Shown here: positions 11,381 to 22,800 of the stretch, piece by piece
How positions within the stretch are numbered: the first letter of the stretch is position 1
How the letters are laid out: every line of letters starts with the position of its first letter
Assembly (NCBI GenBank): GCA_023935145.1
Contig: CM043700.1
Span: forward strand, 141,129,328-141,193,327
Source: Bretschneidera sinensis
Lineage: Eukaryota; Streptophyta; Magnoliopsida; Brassicales; Akaniaceae
DNA length: 64,000 nucleotides
Reading direction: 5' to 3'
Notes under the pieces: model-generated
What the model saw: only the letters and a program-made list of their open reading frames with translations
What the model was told of the DNA's origin: nothing
Databases searched by the model: none
Made by a program: the position numbers and the translations under genes

Positions 11381-12239
11381 CCAACCAGATTCTAGTAACT
11401 CTAAAGTGGGAAAGATTTCAACCCTTTCAAGTGTATCCTAAACTTCGCATAGAAACATTATCTTTCCACCATCATCTATGCCTCCTTGTAACAACAGTAG
11501 AAATACAAGAACTGTCTGTCTTTACTGGTACAAGTGTCACGAGGAATATCACTTTACGCACTATGTTACTCTATATTCAAGCTTTTTCTTTTCTTCTTTT
11601 TAAGGGGGGATAAAATTCTCAACGTTGAAGTTAGTATTACCTAAATAACGGGCAAGATCTAAGTATTAAAAAAATTATCCAAATTCGACCATTGAAGCTC
11701 AATCATCCAAATAAGATCATTTCAGCTCAACCATCAACTATTCCAGCTCAAATTTTCGAAATTTCAAAAACAAAAACGAAACCAAAAAGACCACAAATGA
11801 ACACTACACTTTTATGCCCACTTAAGATCTATTAAAAAAAACACCATGAAAGATGAAACTGAGCCATTTTTCCCTTTTACGTTTCTCTTTCCTCACTTTC
11901 TAAGTAGCCAAAGAGAGCAATGATTGCTTCAGTTCACCGAAATTTAAAACATCTATTAGTACCTTAAACGAAAAAGTATCATGAATCACGAGGCGATAAT
12001 CGACAGCGACGGCAATATACCGAGCATTTGGCGAGAAACAGCAAGGCCCCGTCTGCTTATAAGTTTTAGTGAACTCCATTTGACAAGAGCCCTCGCAAAA
12101 TTCTCCAGATTTGTGATAAGTCGTTGCTGTTGATTTCTAAAAATATGTGTGGACCTCGTGGTTTTTGTAAGATAAAAATGATTGAGAGAAAGTAGTTCAA
12201 AAATTTTAAAGTAGCAAGACACAGAGAGTCGGTTATAAA

Positions 12240-13796
12240 AAAACCGAGAGGTACTGGTTTTGAATTTTGAGCAAACGGGGCGGTATGTGTTTGTGTGTTA
12301 CAAAACTGGGCTCTACTCGATTTGGGTCAAGCCCAAAAATGTTAGCCCATTAGACCATGGCCCGTGTTATATTTTTTTCACATGCAAAGGGAACACTTTC
12401 GTCTCGTTTATATTTCGAAAGCTTTGAAGAAAAAAAAACAATATTTTTAATGAAAAATATGGAATGATAACACATTAAAGTGTTAATTTATATTTACCGT
12501 TTTATGTGTTTGATATATTACATGAATTTTATTTGATTATAAAATTAACTTTTAAAATCTATTAAATGTAATTATTATGAAATTTATGTTACAGAAGCCT
12601 TCTATTTTTATTATTTATCGTTTTTTATTAATCAAAATGAGTATTTAAAACCAAATCTATAAGCCCTATAAATACTCAATATAATAAATCACAATTATAC
12701 AAAATCAAAGATAACAAATCTAATTAAATTATATAGTAAATTAACTTAAATTAGATCTCCAGCAAGTTAAATTATAAAATTATTTTTAAAGATTAAAAAA
12801 ATAATTTAAATGACACATTTTTTCCAACACCTGACGGTTGTAATTGGATGACAAATGAAGTTCAATCTATGAACACTATACATGGTTTTTTCTTTATTTT
12901 TTATAAAACCGTAAAAGATTAAACAATAAAACATAACTAGTAGTGTCAAACACCAACCCATGTAATGCATAAGTTTTGATAAAAGACATTATTCTTTCCG
13001 TCTCAGATAATTTGTTTATTGAAAAAATTATAATATATTTTATATTTCGTTTTTGGAAATTTTTAAAAAATTTATCTAAAAAAACAATTTTCACTTTACA
13101 AATATAAAACATAAAATGTATTATTATTTTTCAATAATACTCTTTCATACGAGTCTCATTCTTTTTGTCTTACAATCTAAAAGTATTTGGCATTTGCTTT
13201 TAGCTCACTATTTTTTCACTTCCTTCAAATACTATTCTATATTATTGATTGTTTAGGAAAGTATTATAAAACTTTTTGCAAAATGAAATAAAACAAATTT
13301 TTTAAGATGAAGGGAATATAAATAATAATAATATTATTATTATAAAAGAATTTATGATTAAATAAGTACATTACCCATCTCTAACAAAAGTAAAAAAATG
13401 GTACAATCTTTTTAAGTGGTAAGTAATATTTATGAACTTATATGGACAAAAATGAATTTATTTGGTTTTTTTTTCTATTTTGAGGAGAAAATATAAAAAA
13501 TATTGTATGATTTGACCTAGTTTAAATTAGGCCCAAGTCCAACAACGTCGAAGCATTGTTTATGAGCAATTTAAATTACTCCCAAATAACATTAAATATG
13601 TACTTTTATAAAAAATGAAGAAAAGAAAAGAAATACTGTTCACTAACCCTAGTCGATATATTAGTGCTCAAACAACAAGCCAGTGCTCTATTTTATTTTT
13701 CCTTTGTCCTTCTCCCACATATCATATATTTTCTTCTTCCTCGCCGAGAACGGCACTGTCACTTTTCTTCGTCTAACCCGGTAAAGTAGCCGCCTC
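12240..13796. other. Intergenic region between WRAP73 pseudogene and HEATR1
   Basis: Divergent upstream region shared by the WRAP73 pseudogene (minus) and HEATR1 (plus). It is very AT-rich and holds no gene. It contains a Stowaway-like MITE (12992-13316). The right half, from about 13240, is the portion copied to 1378-2010. Confidence 0.7.
12992..13316. mobile_element. Stowaway-like MITE upstream of HEATR1
   Basis: The ends are inverted repeats: TTCTTTCCGTCTCAGATAA on the left, and TTCCCTTCATCTTAAAAAA when the right end is read on the minus strand; both continue into AATTTGTTT. TA dinucleotides flank both ends as Stowaway target sites. The element is about 325 bp, non-coding and AT-rich. Confidence 0.6.
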
Positions 13797-13803
13797 TATA
13801 TAA
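13797..13803 (+). promoter_or_regulatory. Candidate TATA box of HEATR1
   Basis: TATATAA sits only 40 bp before the ATG at 13843. If used, the leader would be little more than 10-15 nt. The duplicate copy lacks this motif but has TATATAAAAAG further upstream (about 1890), so the true start may be further upstream in both. Confidence 0.35.
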
Positions 13804-13842
13804 GATATAAGCTCTGTTTTTTATTCTTGACTGTCAAAAGCC

Positions 13843-16800
13843 ATGGCCACCTCAATAGTTTCGCAGTTACAAGCAATCAAATCCTTCGTACAAGCCGAAG
13901 CCGAGCCTCTCAAGAGGCCGTTCACTCGCCCTTCGATCCTATTCGGTCCCAAGGAAGCTGCCGATATCGATATAGACACCATTCTTGGCATTGCACTCTC
14001 AGGTCAGCTTCAGCTAAGCCACAACCTTTTCTGTTTGTTTCGCGATAAAGTATACGGATTTCTTTCAGAAAGTGAATATTAATAGTTTTTTCAACGAAGA
14101 CAACATTTATTTATTTAGGGTAAACAAACTCTCGCAGCCGAATATTGGTTTGAATTTAATTCAATTAAAAAGTTTTAAATTTAAAAAGTTTCATATGCCT
14201 TTACTCCATAATCTTGGACTCGTTTTCCGTAGAGAGGATCAATACACACATTTATATTTATATTTCAAATTAAGTTAGAATTGGTTTAAGCATGTTTGTC
14301 ATGTTTGCAATGTGAATTTCAGGTCTAGAGGTACTCATAAGCACGGATGAACGTTTTAGGAATTATAAGAATGATTTGTTTAGTCATAAAAGTAGAGAAT
14401 TGGATAGAGACTTGATGGGCGTAGAGGACAACAATCGCATTAACGCATCAATTAGTTTGTACTTACGGTTACTCTCAGGGTATCTCCAACTTCATGCATC
14501 CCTCAAGACACTTGAGTACTTGATACGGAGATACAAGTAAGTAATATTCTGGATGACGCTTAATATAAATGCAACTTTTATTTATGTCTTTGATATGTTG
14601 TATATTATTATCCTTTTTTAGTTGCTAGCATATTAATGGTTGGAATTTCAGGATTCACGTGCACAATATGGAGGATTTGATTTTATGCTCTCTGCCGTAC
14701 CATGACACACATGCATTTGTTCGAATAGTTCAGCTACTTAACACAGGGTGAGCAAAGCATCATTATAGATATATAATACATAAATATGCACTTTTTTTAT
14801 TTTATTTTGTAAATGCTTTTCTTTTATATACTTGTAAAACAAATGTGTGTTTCTGCACAAAGACACACACTTGGAGGAATTGTTTCTTTAAGTTGCTGAA
14901 GTGTATACAGTGGTTTTATGAAGTTTGCAAAATTTTGATATATTGTTTACAAAGCAGAAATAGCAAATGGAAATTTCTGGATGGTGTCAAAGTCTCAGGT
15001 GCACCACCTCCTAGATCAGTTATAGTGCAGCAATGCATCCGTGATATGGAGGTTTTGGAGGTTTTGTGCGACTATGTAAGTTTTTGTTCGACTTTTAGTT
15101 CGTAGTTTGTTCACACTTTAAAAAAACAATTTATAGTTGTTCGCTATCTTATTGTGAGTATAACATAATTAACTGTTCTGTCGCAGGCATCTCCAACAAA
15201 AAAGTTTCAGCCTTCAAGGCCGGTGATCAGCTTCTGCACAGCAGTTGTTATTGAGGTTCTGGGTTCTATTACTACTGTTGATAGTGATGTTGTGAACAGA
15301 ATCCGTCAATTTGTAGTTTCTGGACTTCACCCTGGCACAAAAGGAGGTCTAGATCACCAGGTGAGGAATAAAGACAAACTATCACTAAATCTAAGTGGAC
15401 TTTTGGTTTGAGATATGCTAGGTGATATTGCATTTACCAAATAAAGTGGTTCAAATCTCATAGCATGAGAAAAATGCCTCTCAACTTTGCATTCTGTTGT
15501 GACTATTTATTTCTGGACATTCTTGCAGTATAGATGATGAAATTAGGCATGCATTGTTAGACACATATGATCAGTCTAGAAGGAGGAAAAAACTTATAAA
15601 CATTTGAAGTTCCAGCAGTTACTGTAATCCGAACTGAATCAGTACAGTTATAGTCTATCACATTAAGTCCTCATCATAAGTTCTGTCTTGTATTTGCCCC
15701 CAAAATTCACAAAATTCACAAAGTAAAGTCATCTGTTTTCAACCACCAATATCTATATTTCCTTAAAGACATAATTGCCAACTTTTATCATCACCAAATT
15801 CTTTATGACTGGGAAAGTGGCATTGATAGTTTTTTTTCTGCATAAATTCAAGATTGAAGGTTAGTCTTTGGAAATCAAAGGAAATGTAAGGAACTTTGAG
15901 CTGCTATTTGGTTGGTCTCACTCTCCTTCGCCTCTTGCACACAAAAAAAAAAAAGAAAAAAGAAGAAGTGTCCATGCTGTAGGAGTTTCATCTGAAGTTT
16001 CCACTTAAAATTTAAGCCTTTTTACAAGGCCCTTTTTGGTGAAAAGGTATCTTGAACTTTCCCTTGAAAGCAATCAGGAGATCGTGCGCTCCAAAGAAGG
16101 TAAGTTTCTCTGCGTGAGAGACTTCTGGGGATGGATTTTGACAATTGAGAATTGGCAAAAGAGAGTAAAAGTGATCTCTTGTTGTGTTGCTCTTTCTCAA
16201 AGCAACTTGGGAGATGGCTTAGTGTGTGATGGGAATTACTTAGGTTATGGCCAGCTCCATTTGGGCTTGGACCTGTTTTAGAGCTTCAAAGGAGATGAGG
16301 GAGTTTTTTGCTTTGATTCCTTTCTCTATCATTTGGATGGTTTTTGCTTTGATTCCTCTCTCTATCATTCGGAAGGTTTTGAAAGTGAGAAATGGTCGGG
16401 TTTTTGAGGGTGTAGACCATTAAAAGTAGACGGTTCAATATCCATTGTTTTTGGTTTATGGGAAATTCTTTGTATGAGGAAGAGTTCATTGACTTCATAG
16501 ATATGCTATCTTGTAGCAAGTATTTTTGTAAATGAGTTGATATTTTTACTTTTCAATATAGAAAAGAATTCCACATCTAAGTTCAAATGACACCTAGCTA
16601 GATGTTTATTGCATTATGCTGTCTATTGATCCATTACATTCTTTTCAAAGGATTTTTGATGATGAATTGATACCTGGCATTTTTTTTGTAACATATGCTA
16701 TGATGATACAAGTCACCATTGTATTTGTCTTCAAACTTTAGTTTTTGGGGCTTCTTTGATTTAAGTGACTTAAGAAATACTTTTATTTGGTCATCCTTTT

Positions 16801-19800
16801 AATACAATGATTAATGAAAGTTATTATGGAAGACTTTTGTATGTGTTACATTTCTCCTTGCTTGATGCCTGCATGCTGCAGTTATGTTTATCTAGTTTAG
16901 GCCATTTTAGAAATTTGTTCAAGGAAGTCAGAGTAATTGTTTAATTTTTCTGACTGATGGTTTTATTATTTGAATTCCTTTCCCCAGCATTTAGACTGCT
17001 GATGCAATTGCTTTGTAGTTTCTAAGTGTGAAGTATTTGGTGCCGTATGTAGGCTGGTGCTTTGATGATTGTTGGTTTACTAGCGAATAAAGTCACATTA
17101 AATCCCAAACTTGTCAAATGTTTGATGGCGTCAATTGCTGAGTTGGTTCGTGAATATGCAAAGGAGTCGACTGACCTACAATGGCTTCGATTGTCACTTA
17201 TGGCTCTAATAAACTTGGTTCAGGTACTGACATGCATTTTTTATTAGCATGAACTTACATAGTTACATATAAGACATTGCCGCCATTTTCTTCCTATGCT
17301 TGTGTCTTATAGAATTTGTTTCTATGGTTTCCTTGTGGGCAAAGTTCTATTATTCCTGCTATGATTATCTGGTTGGCAAAACAGACTATTTTCAGCCTTT
17401 ACCCATTTTTCATCTTCATCTTTTTACACATATTGCTATGACTAGATTACAATGGAATGTATAGATCAAGACCTCTGTTGTACATTTTATATATACCGTA
17501 TCTATTTCTTTTTGAAAATGCAAGTTTTTGTCCCTTGATATAAAATCCAATCAGTTTTAAGAAGTTTTATGCCTGAGTTCATTTGAGCTTAGCTGCATAT
17601 TTTGTTTGTCTTAAAGTATTTTTATTTTTAAGCATTTGTTTTTTATGGGTATCTTATATTTTATGGTTAAAGGGTTGAGCAATGTGCCTTTTATTGAGAA
17701 ATTAGCCTATTATATCTCTAATTCATAATTGTTTCATGTTAAATTTTTGTTCAATATTCACTAAAGCAATATTAAGCTCTGTTAATTACCTTTTTTTCTT
17801 GGTTTTATCCACTCCCTCCCTCACTTTGTTTGCATAAAATTTTGTCAGCTGCAATCTGTTGATCTGGTCCCTAAGAAGGCTTTGGATATTTTGAAGGAAA
17901 TAAGGTAGTCCTTGATTGCTTTAAGCATACTTCAAAGTATTCTGTTTATTCCATTTGTCATTTTCCCTTTCTCTTCCTTTCTAAGGTTCTGTTTTTTTTG
18001 AAGGGACATCGCTGGGATTCTTTCGGGTTTGTCTAAAGAGTTCAATATTGATAGATTCCTTGCCGTGCTCTTGGAATCTCTGATTGATTACAGGTGTGAA
18101 CCTGATTATTGTTTCAGCTTGTCCATACAGATATATGCTTTCCCTATTCTTTGCTTTAAACTGATTGTTATTCATTTGCAGTTCTTCTGATGATTTGTAT
18201 CATCTTGCTTTAGTATCAATAATAGAGCTAGTTCCTGTAAGGAATTTGGTTGACCATGTAGTCTTAAGGGTCCTCTCATCCTGCATGAAGTTGTCCCAGA
18301 GGGATAGCAATTCAACATCATCTGAATCAGGTATATCATTAGACTGTGTGAGACCTTATCATTTTTAGTCTTGCTATTGCCTATGTTGCTTGGACTTAGG
18401 TGTGGGTGTGTATCTAAGTGTCAGAAACATGAATTTCCCTAAATTCAAGACATGGGAATACGACTTAAAAAGCTCCAAAAAGTGGATTTCGGTGCGCCAA
18501 CTCGTTATAAATTTGATAATAATAAGATCTTCTAAATAATTAAGGAAGCAATATGGATGTATATTTTAATATTAGCCTCAATAATCTTTTTGTGAATGAG
18601 GAAGAACTTTAAGATTTTGGTTTAGAGGTAACTTTTTGTGAATGAGAAAGAACTTGTAGAGTTTGTTAGGTTTCTTTCTTGTAGATAATTTTCTAATCGG
18701 GTTGCACCGCCTTGGTGCCTTTATATTATATACCTCTACTTAATAAAAAAATATTAGCCTCAATAATCTGTAGCAAGCTAACGGCCAATAATGACGGGCC
18801 AAAAATATTATAAACAGCTTTAAGAAAAGAAGAGTCAGCCTAGTTCACCTAACTACCACCTCATTTCTTTGAGTTGAGAATGAGAAGTGTCCAAAGTTTT
18901 AGAGGGTGTCGGTCAAGGATCCCATATCCCCACCAGGATCATGTCATGTCCGACACAGGTGCATCACATAAGGTGGAGAGTCCGAGCAACATAGGCTATT
19001 GCAATGGGTTACTATTGTTCATGCGTGTTACATCCCTTTATTTACCTGGAGATTCTTATCTTGTACTACTTCGTTGAGTGGACATCGTCCACTTTGTCCA
19101 GCCTTGGGCAAACAGTGCTTAGTATTACCATCATTATTATTGCTTATTGCAAATCTGGACCATTTTTTAGGAAGCTGGACCAAGAAGATTTTGATTATTA
19201 TCAATAAGAATTATCCTTCAGAGCTACGTAAAGCGGTTTGCAAGTTCCTGGAGGTCTGTTGACCAAGCTCTCTCTCTCTCTCTCTCTCTCTACGTGTGAG
19301 TGTTTTTGTTTATGTTTTGTAAATCTTCTCCTAATAGGATACAAAAGTTCAGTCGAAGAAAGAAGAAGCAATATTAGAGATTTTGGGTAAAACGTTGGAT
19401 AACAATTTGGATTTGTCCTTGCCATACTCGGATTCAAAAATATGGTTTGGGTTGCACCATCCAAAGGTATTATCTTCCTATCAAGGGATCATTGGTTTTT
19501 GGTTTTGTTTTTCTCAAGTATAATTCTCAAACTTCTGTATGCTTTTGTAATGCAACATAGTCTGCGGTCCGGCGTGCTACACTTTCTGGTTTAAACACAT
19601 CTGACATTCTGAAAACCGATGCTGCTAATGCAGAGGTACTTCTTATTGCACGTTATTATGTGCTTTGTATTTTTTAGTTGCTATCAATTTTTTATTTATT
19701 TTTATTTACGTCGGGGAGTGACTGGTGTAAAAGCTGACTTTATGTGTATGTGGCGGTGTTTATTGTTCTTGACTTCTCGATTTTTTTTCTTGTCTCCTGT

Positions 19801-22800
19801 TCTCAGAGGCTTGTGACCATTCAAGATGCCATAATGCGCCAACTTTCTGATGATGATCTAGCTGTTGTTCAGGCAACTTTGTCTATGGATCGATTGTCTG
19901 ATATACTAAATACTTCTGATCTTCTTGAGGCTTTGAGTCATGTGCTGAAAAGATGTGTTAGCATTCTGATGTCAAGTGAGTATGATTTACTGTAAATTCT
20001 TTGCCCATGCTGGTTTAATGGCTTGTCCCACAAGGCTTCTTCCGCCCTCCTCCCCAAAAAAATAAAAGAAGAGAAAAAAGTGAGACAGATAAAACACTTG
20101 TCTGTTACTTTTCTTGCTTTGTTATGATGAAAGGCCATGTGGGGCCATGAAGTGTTTGATTCCTACCTCTTCCCTGTTTTGCATTCATCACTAAAAGGAA
20201 AAAGATTGTGGGTGCTTATTTTCATATGATATTCGGAGGATGGCCACTGTATTCTGAACACTGGTATAAAATACATGTAGTCCACTCTCTTTTTTGATAA
20301 GAACAAGAATAGTATAAGCGGGCACCAAGGGGGTGCATCCCATATACAAAAGAATTATCAAAGAGATAGTGTTTGTATAAAATAAAAAAGATTCTCATTT
20401 ACAAGAAAATTCCCTTCTAGCCAAAGAACAAGGGTGTTGAACCTCCAATCTTTAAGATCAACAATCGACCTTTCAACCCCACCGAAAGCTCTCTTATTTC
20501 TCTCCAACCAAACCATCCACTCTCTTACACTATATTTTGCACTCTTTCTGTTTTAAAATGCATTCAAATGGCTTGCCAGGAATCATACGCTCTGGATCTT
20601 TATGGTTTATATACACCTTAACTGCCTGAACCAAGTTATAGGGGTTGAAAGTCTTGGAAGCTCAGTCAAAAGTTATGGAGTAAAGTTTAATCCCCAAAGA
20701 ATTTTCAATCTTAGACATGGTTTGAGTAAATTCTCCTTGAAAGAGAATTTTGTGGGCTTCTTCGTAAGGGAGAAACCAGAGAGCTTTTGGGAATGTGGAG
20801 AAAGATTGTGCTTCCTTTAAGGAGGGTTGGCTTAACCTTCTTTTCTTTTGGGTTGAGGGGAATTTTTGTGTAAATGATATTCAACATGTAGAGTTTTTTG
20901 GGTCTCTTTCTTGTAACTAGATTCCTTGTATAATATGGGTTGCACCCTCTTAGTGCTTTTTATTAAAAAAATTCTCCTTGAAAGGGAAATTGTTTAGAGA
21001 TAATACTCGGTAGTTATGTTTCATTTTTCGACCTTTTTTGAATTCTTTATTCACTTAACTGGTTGAAAATATACGAACCTAATTGGTTATATGCTTCAAG
21101 AGTTGCAAACTTGATTTACATGCATCTCCTTTGTAGTTAACTGTTTCAACTTGCAGGTTCATCAGATAACATTGATCTGGCTGTTGATGTTGCTGCTTCG
21201 TTCTTGAAGATTTTTGTCTCAAGCACCCATGATCAGATTGATTATTCAAAAAAAGTTGCTGCTATGATGTTTCCTTTACTTCTAGTTCAGCCAAAGGTTT
21301 GTTTCTTTGTGTTAAAATCTTGGTTATGTTTTCTGAGGTTGCCTTCTTGGGCCAATCAAGCTTCAGGCATTGTTTTGTTGTTTTCTTGTTGATCTGTTGT
21401 TTTCCTCTGCAACTATGCACAGACACGGAGGTTAAGTTTAATGGTTTTGGAATCAGCCAAGGAAGTAAAGTGGCCAATTTTCCAGAATCTCGTTGCTCTC
21501 TCCAGTGATGAAATGGTAAATTTTATGCCATTGTTTTCCAATTGCTTCATTATCTGAATTGAAATGGAACTTCTTTCTTAAATCCATTGGGCATCTAAAG
21601 TTATGTGCACGAGGTCATAAAATTGGATAAAAGTACTTGCATTAGCTAGTGGGCAAGTTGAAAATTGGCATACCAATCTGCCTTTCCAATTTTGTTTAGT
21701 TAAATAAATTAAAAAATCTTGTATTTTTTAAACTTTTTTCCTTGGGAGGGGGGACTTGTTCTATTTTGTAGGTCTTTTTGTTAGTTAAATAGTTCAGAAG
21801 TCATGCAATATGTTGTCTTTCTTTTCGAAGGAGGTGTGTGAGTTTCTTGTTGTGGCAGCTCATTATTGGAAGACATCGAGGTTTTGTTTTTGTTACTGAG
21901 TTGATGCCATTTTTGTCCAATGGTAAAAAGTCTTGGGCTTTTAAGTGCAAAAGTGCGGGCTTCAAGATGGCCACTTTATGCAAGAATAAATAAACTTGAT
22001 TCTTTGATAGTTGTAGGGTTGCAAGTTACTTAATAGGAAAATCCATATTTGATGGCAAATTCAGAATCAGAAAGAAACCCGATTTTCAATAAGGAGATAT
22101 ATCCTGCATACCATATGGTGTGGAGCTTTGTCGAGTAACAAGGAAGTACCTTAAATAAGTTTGATATGCTTAAAATTTATTCAATTAATTTGTCAAGTGC
22201 ATTGTACATAAAAACATGAGTCACTGTTGGAGATTGGAATTCTTCTCATCAAGTTTGGAGAAGCAGACAAGAGACTAGGGGGGATCAGAAGAGGAATTCT
22301 AAACAAAAACTTTAAAGTTAGTGCAAACGTGCTCCATTTTACCCATTTATTTAGTTGAGCAACTTTTTGTAGAATGGAACAGGACAGTAGTTCCAACCGA
22401 ACCCCACACTAGTTGTTACATAATGCATTGATGAAGAGGTTATCCAGCCCATGAATATCATTGATTGATAATGGTTAAACAGGGGTAGTCATTGATAATC
22501 GTTATTAGTTGAATAACCAAATGGTATTTATCAATCAATCCGTAGATGTGAGATGTTATTCAGCACATGCCAAAAGTTAACTTGCTTGTCGAAGACAAGC
22601 TTAGATGGAATCTGAATTCGGGTGGCAAGTTTGACCTAAAGTCTTTCTATAAGGCACTTCTCTTGAATGAGTCAGGATACATTTCTTTGGAAAGCAATTT
22701 GGAACGTCTTTGCTCTGTTAAGATGGCCTTTGCTTTAGAAGCTTGTTGGGGGGCATTCTAACAATTGAAAATTTTCAAAAGAGAGGGAAAGTCTTGGTTA

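Larger units (their letters stand above)
8880..12079 (-). pseudogene. WRAP73: WRAP73 (WD repeat protein) pseudogene
   Basis: WRAP73/WDR8 is a conserved WD40 protein of about 460 residues, linked in other eukaryotes to microtubule-organising centres. The first exon is intact: 12079-11963, MEFTKTYKQTGPCCFSPNAR. Later exons are recognisable at about 10984-10480, 10009-9788, 9703-9631, 9353-9245 and 9199-8885, with most splice sites kept. The gene is broken: TAG replaces a conserved Trp codon at 10922-10920, one base is lost near 10811-10816 (GPAGIAYARW region), further frame loss occurs near 9100, and TAA interrupts the PSGAYCV motif near 9009. The last exon also lacks about ten codons. Conserved Pro and Trp residues of the blades are substituted. 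Enough structure survives to suggest fairly recent loss. Confidence 0.9.

Noticed and set aside
11302..11613. 103-codon open frame on the plus strand
   Set aside because: It runs through the solo LTR and WRAP73 intron 1 and has no similarity.
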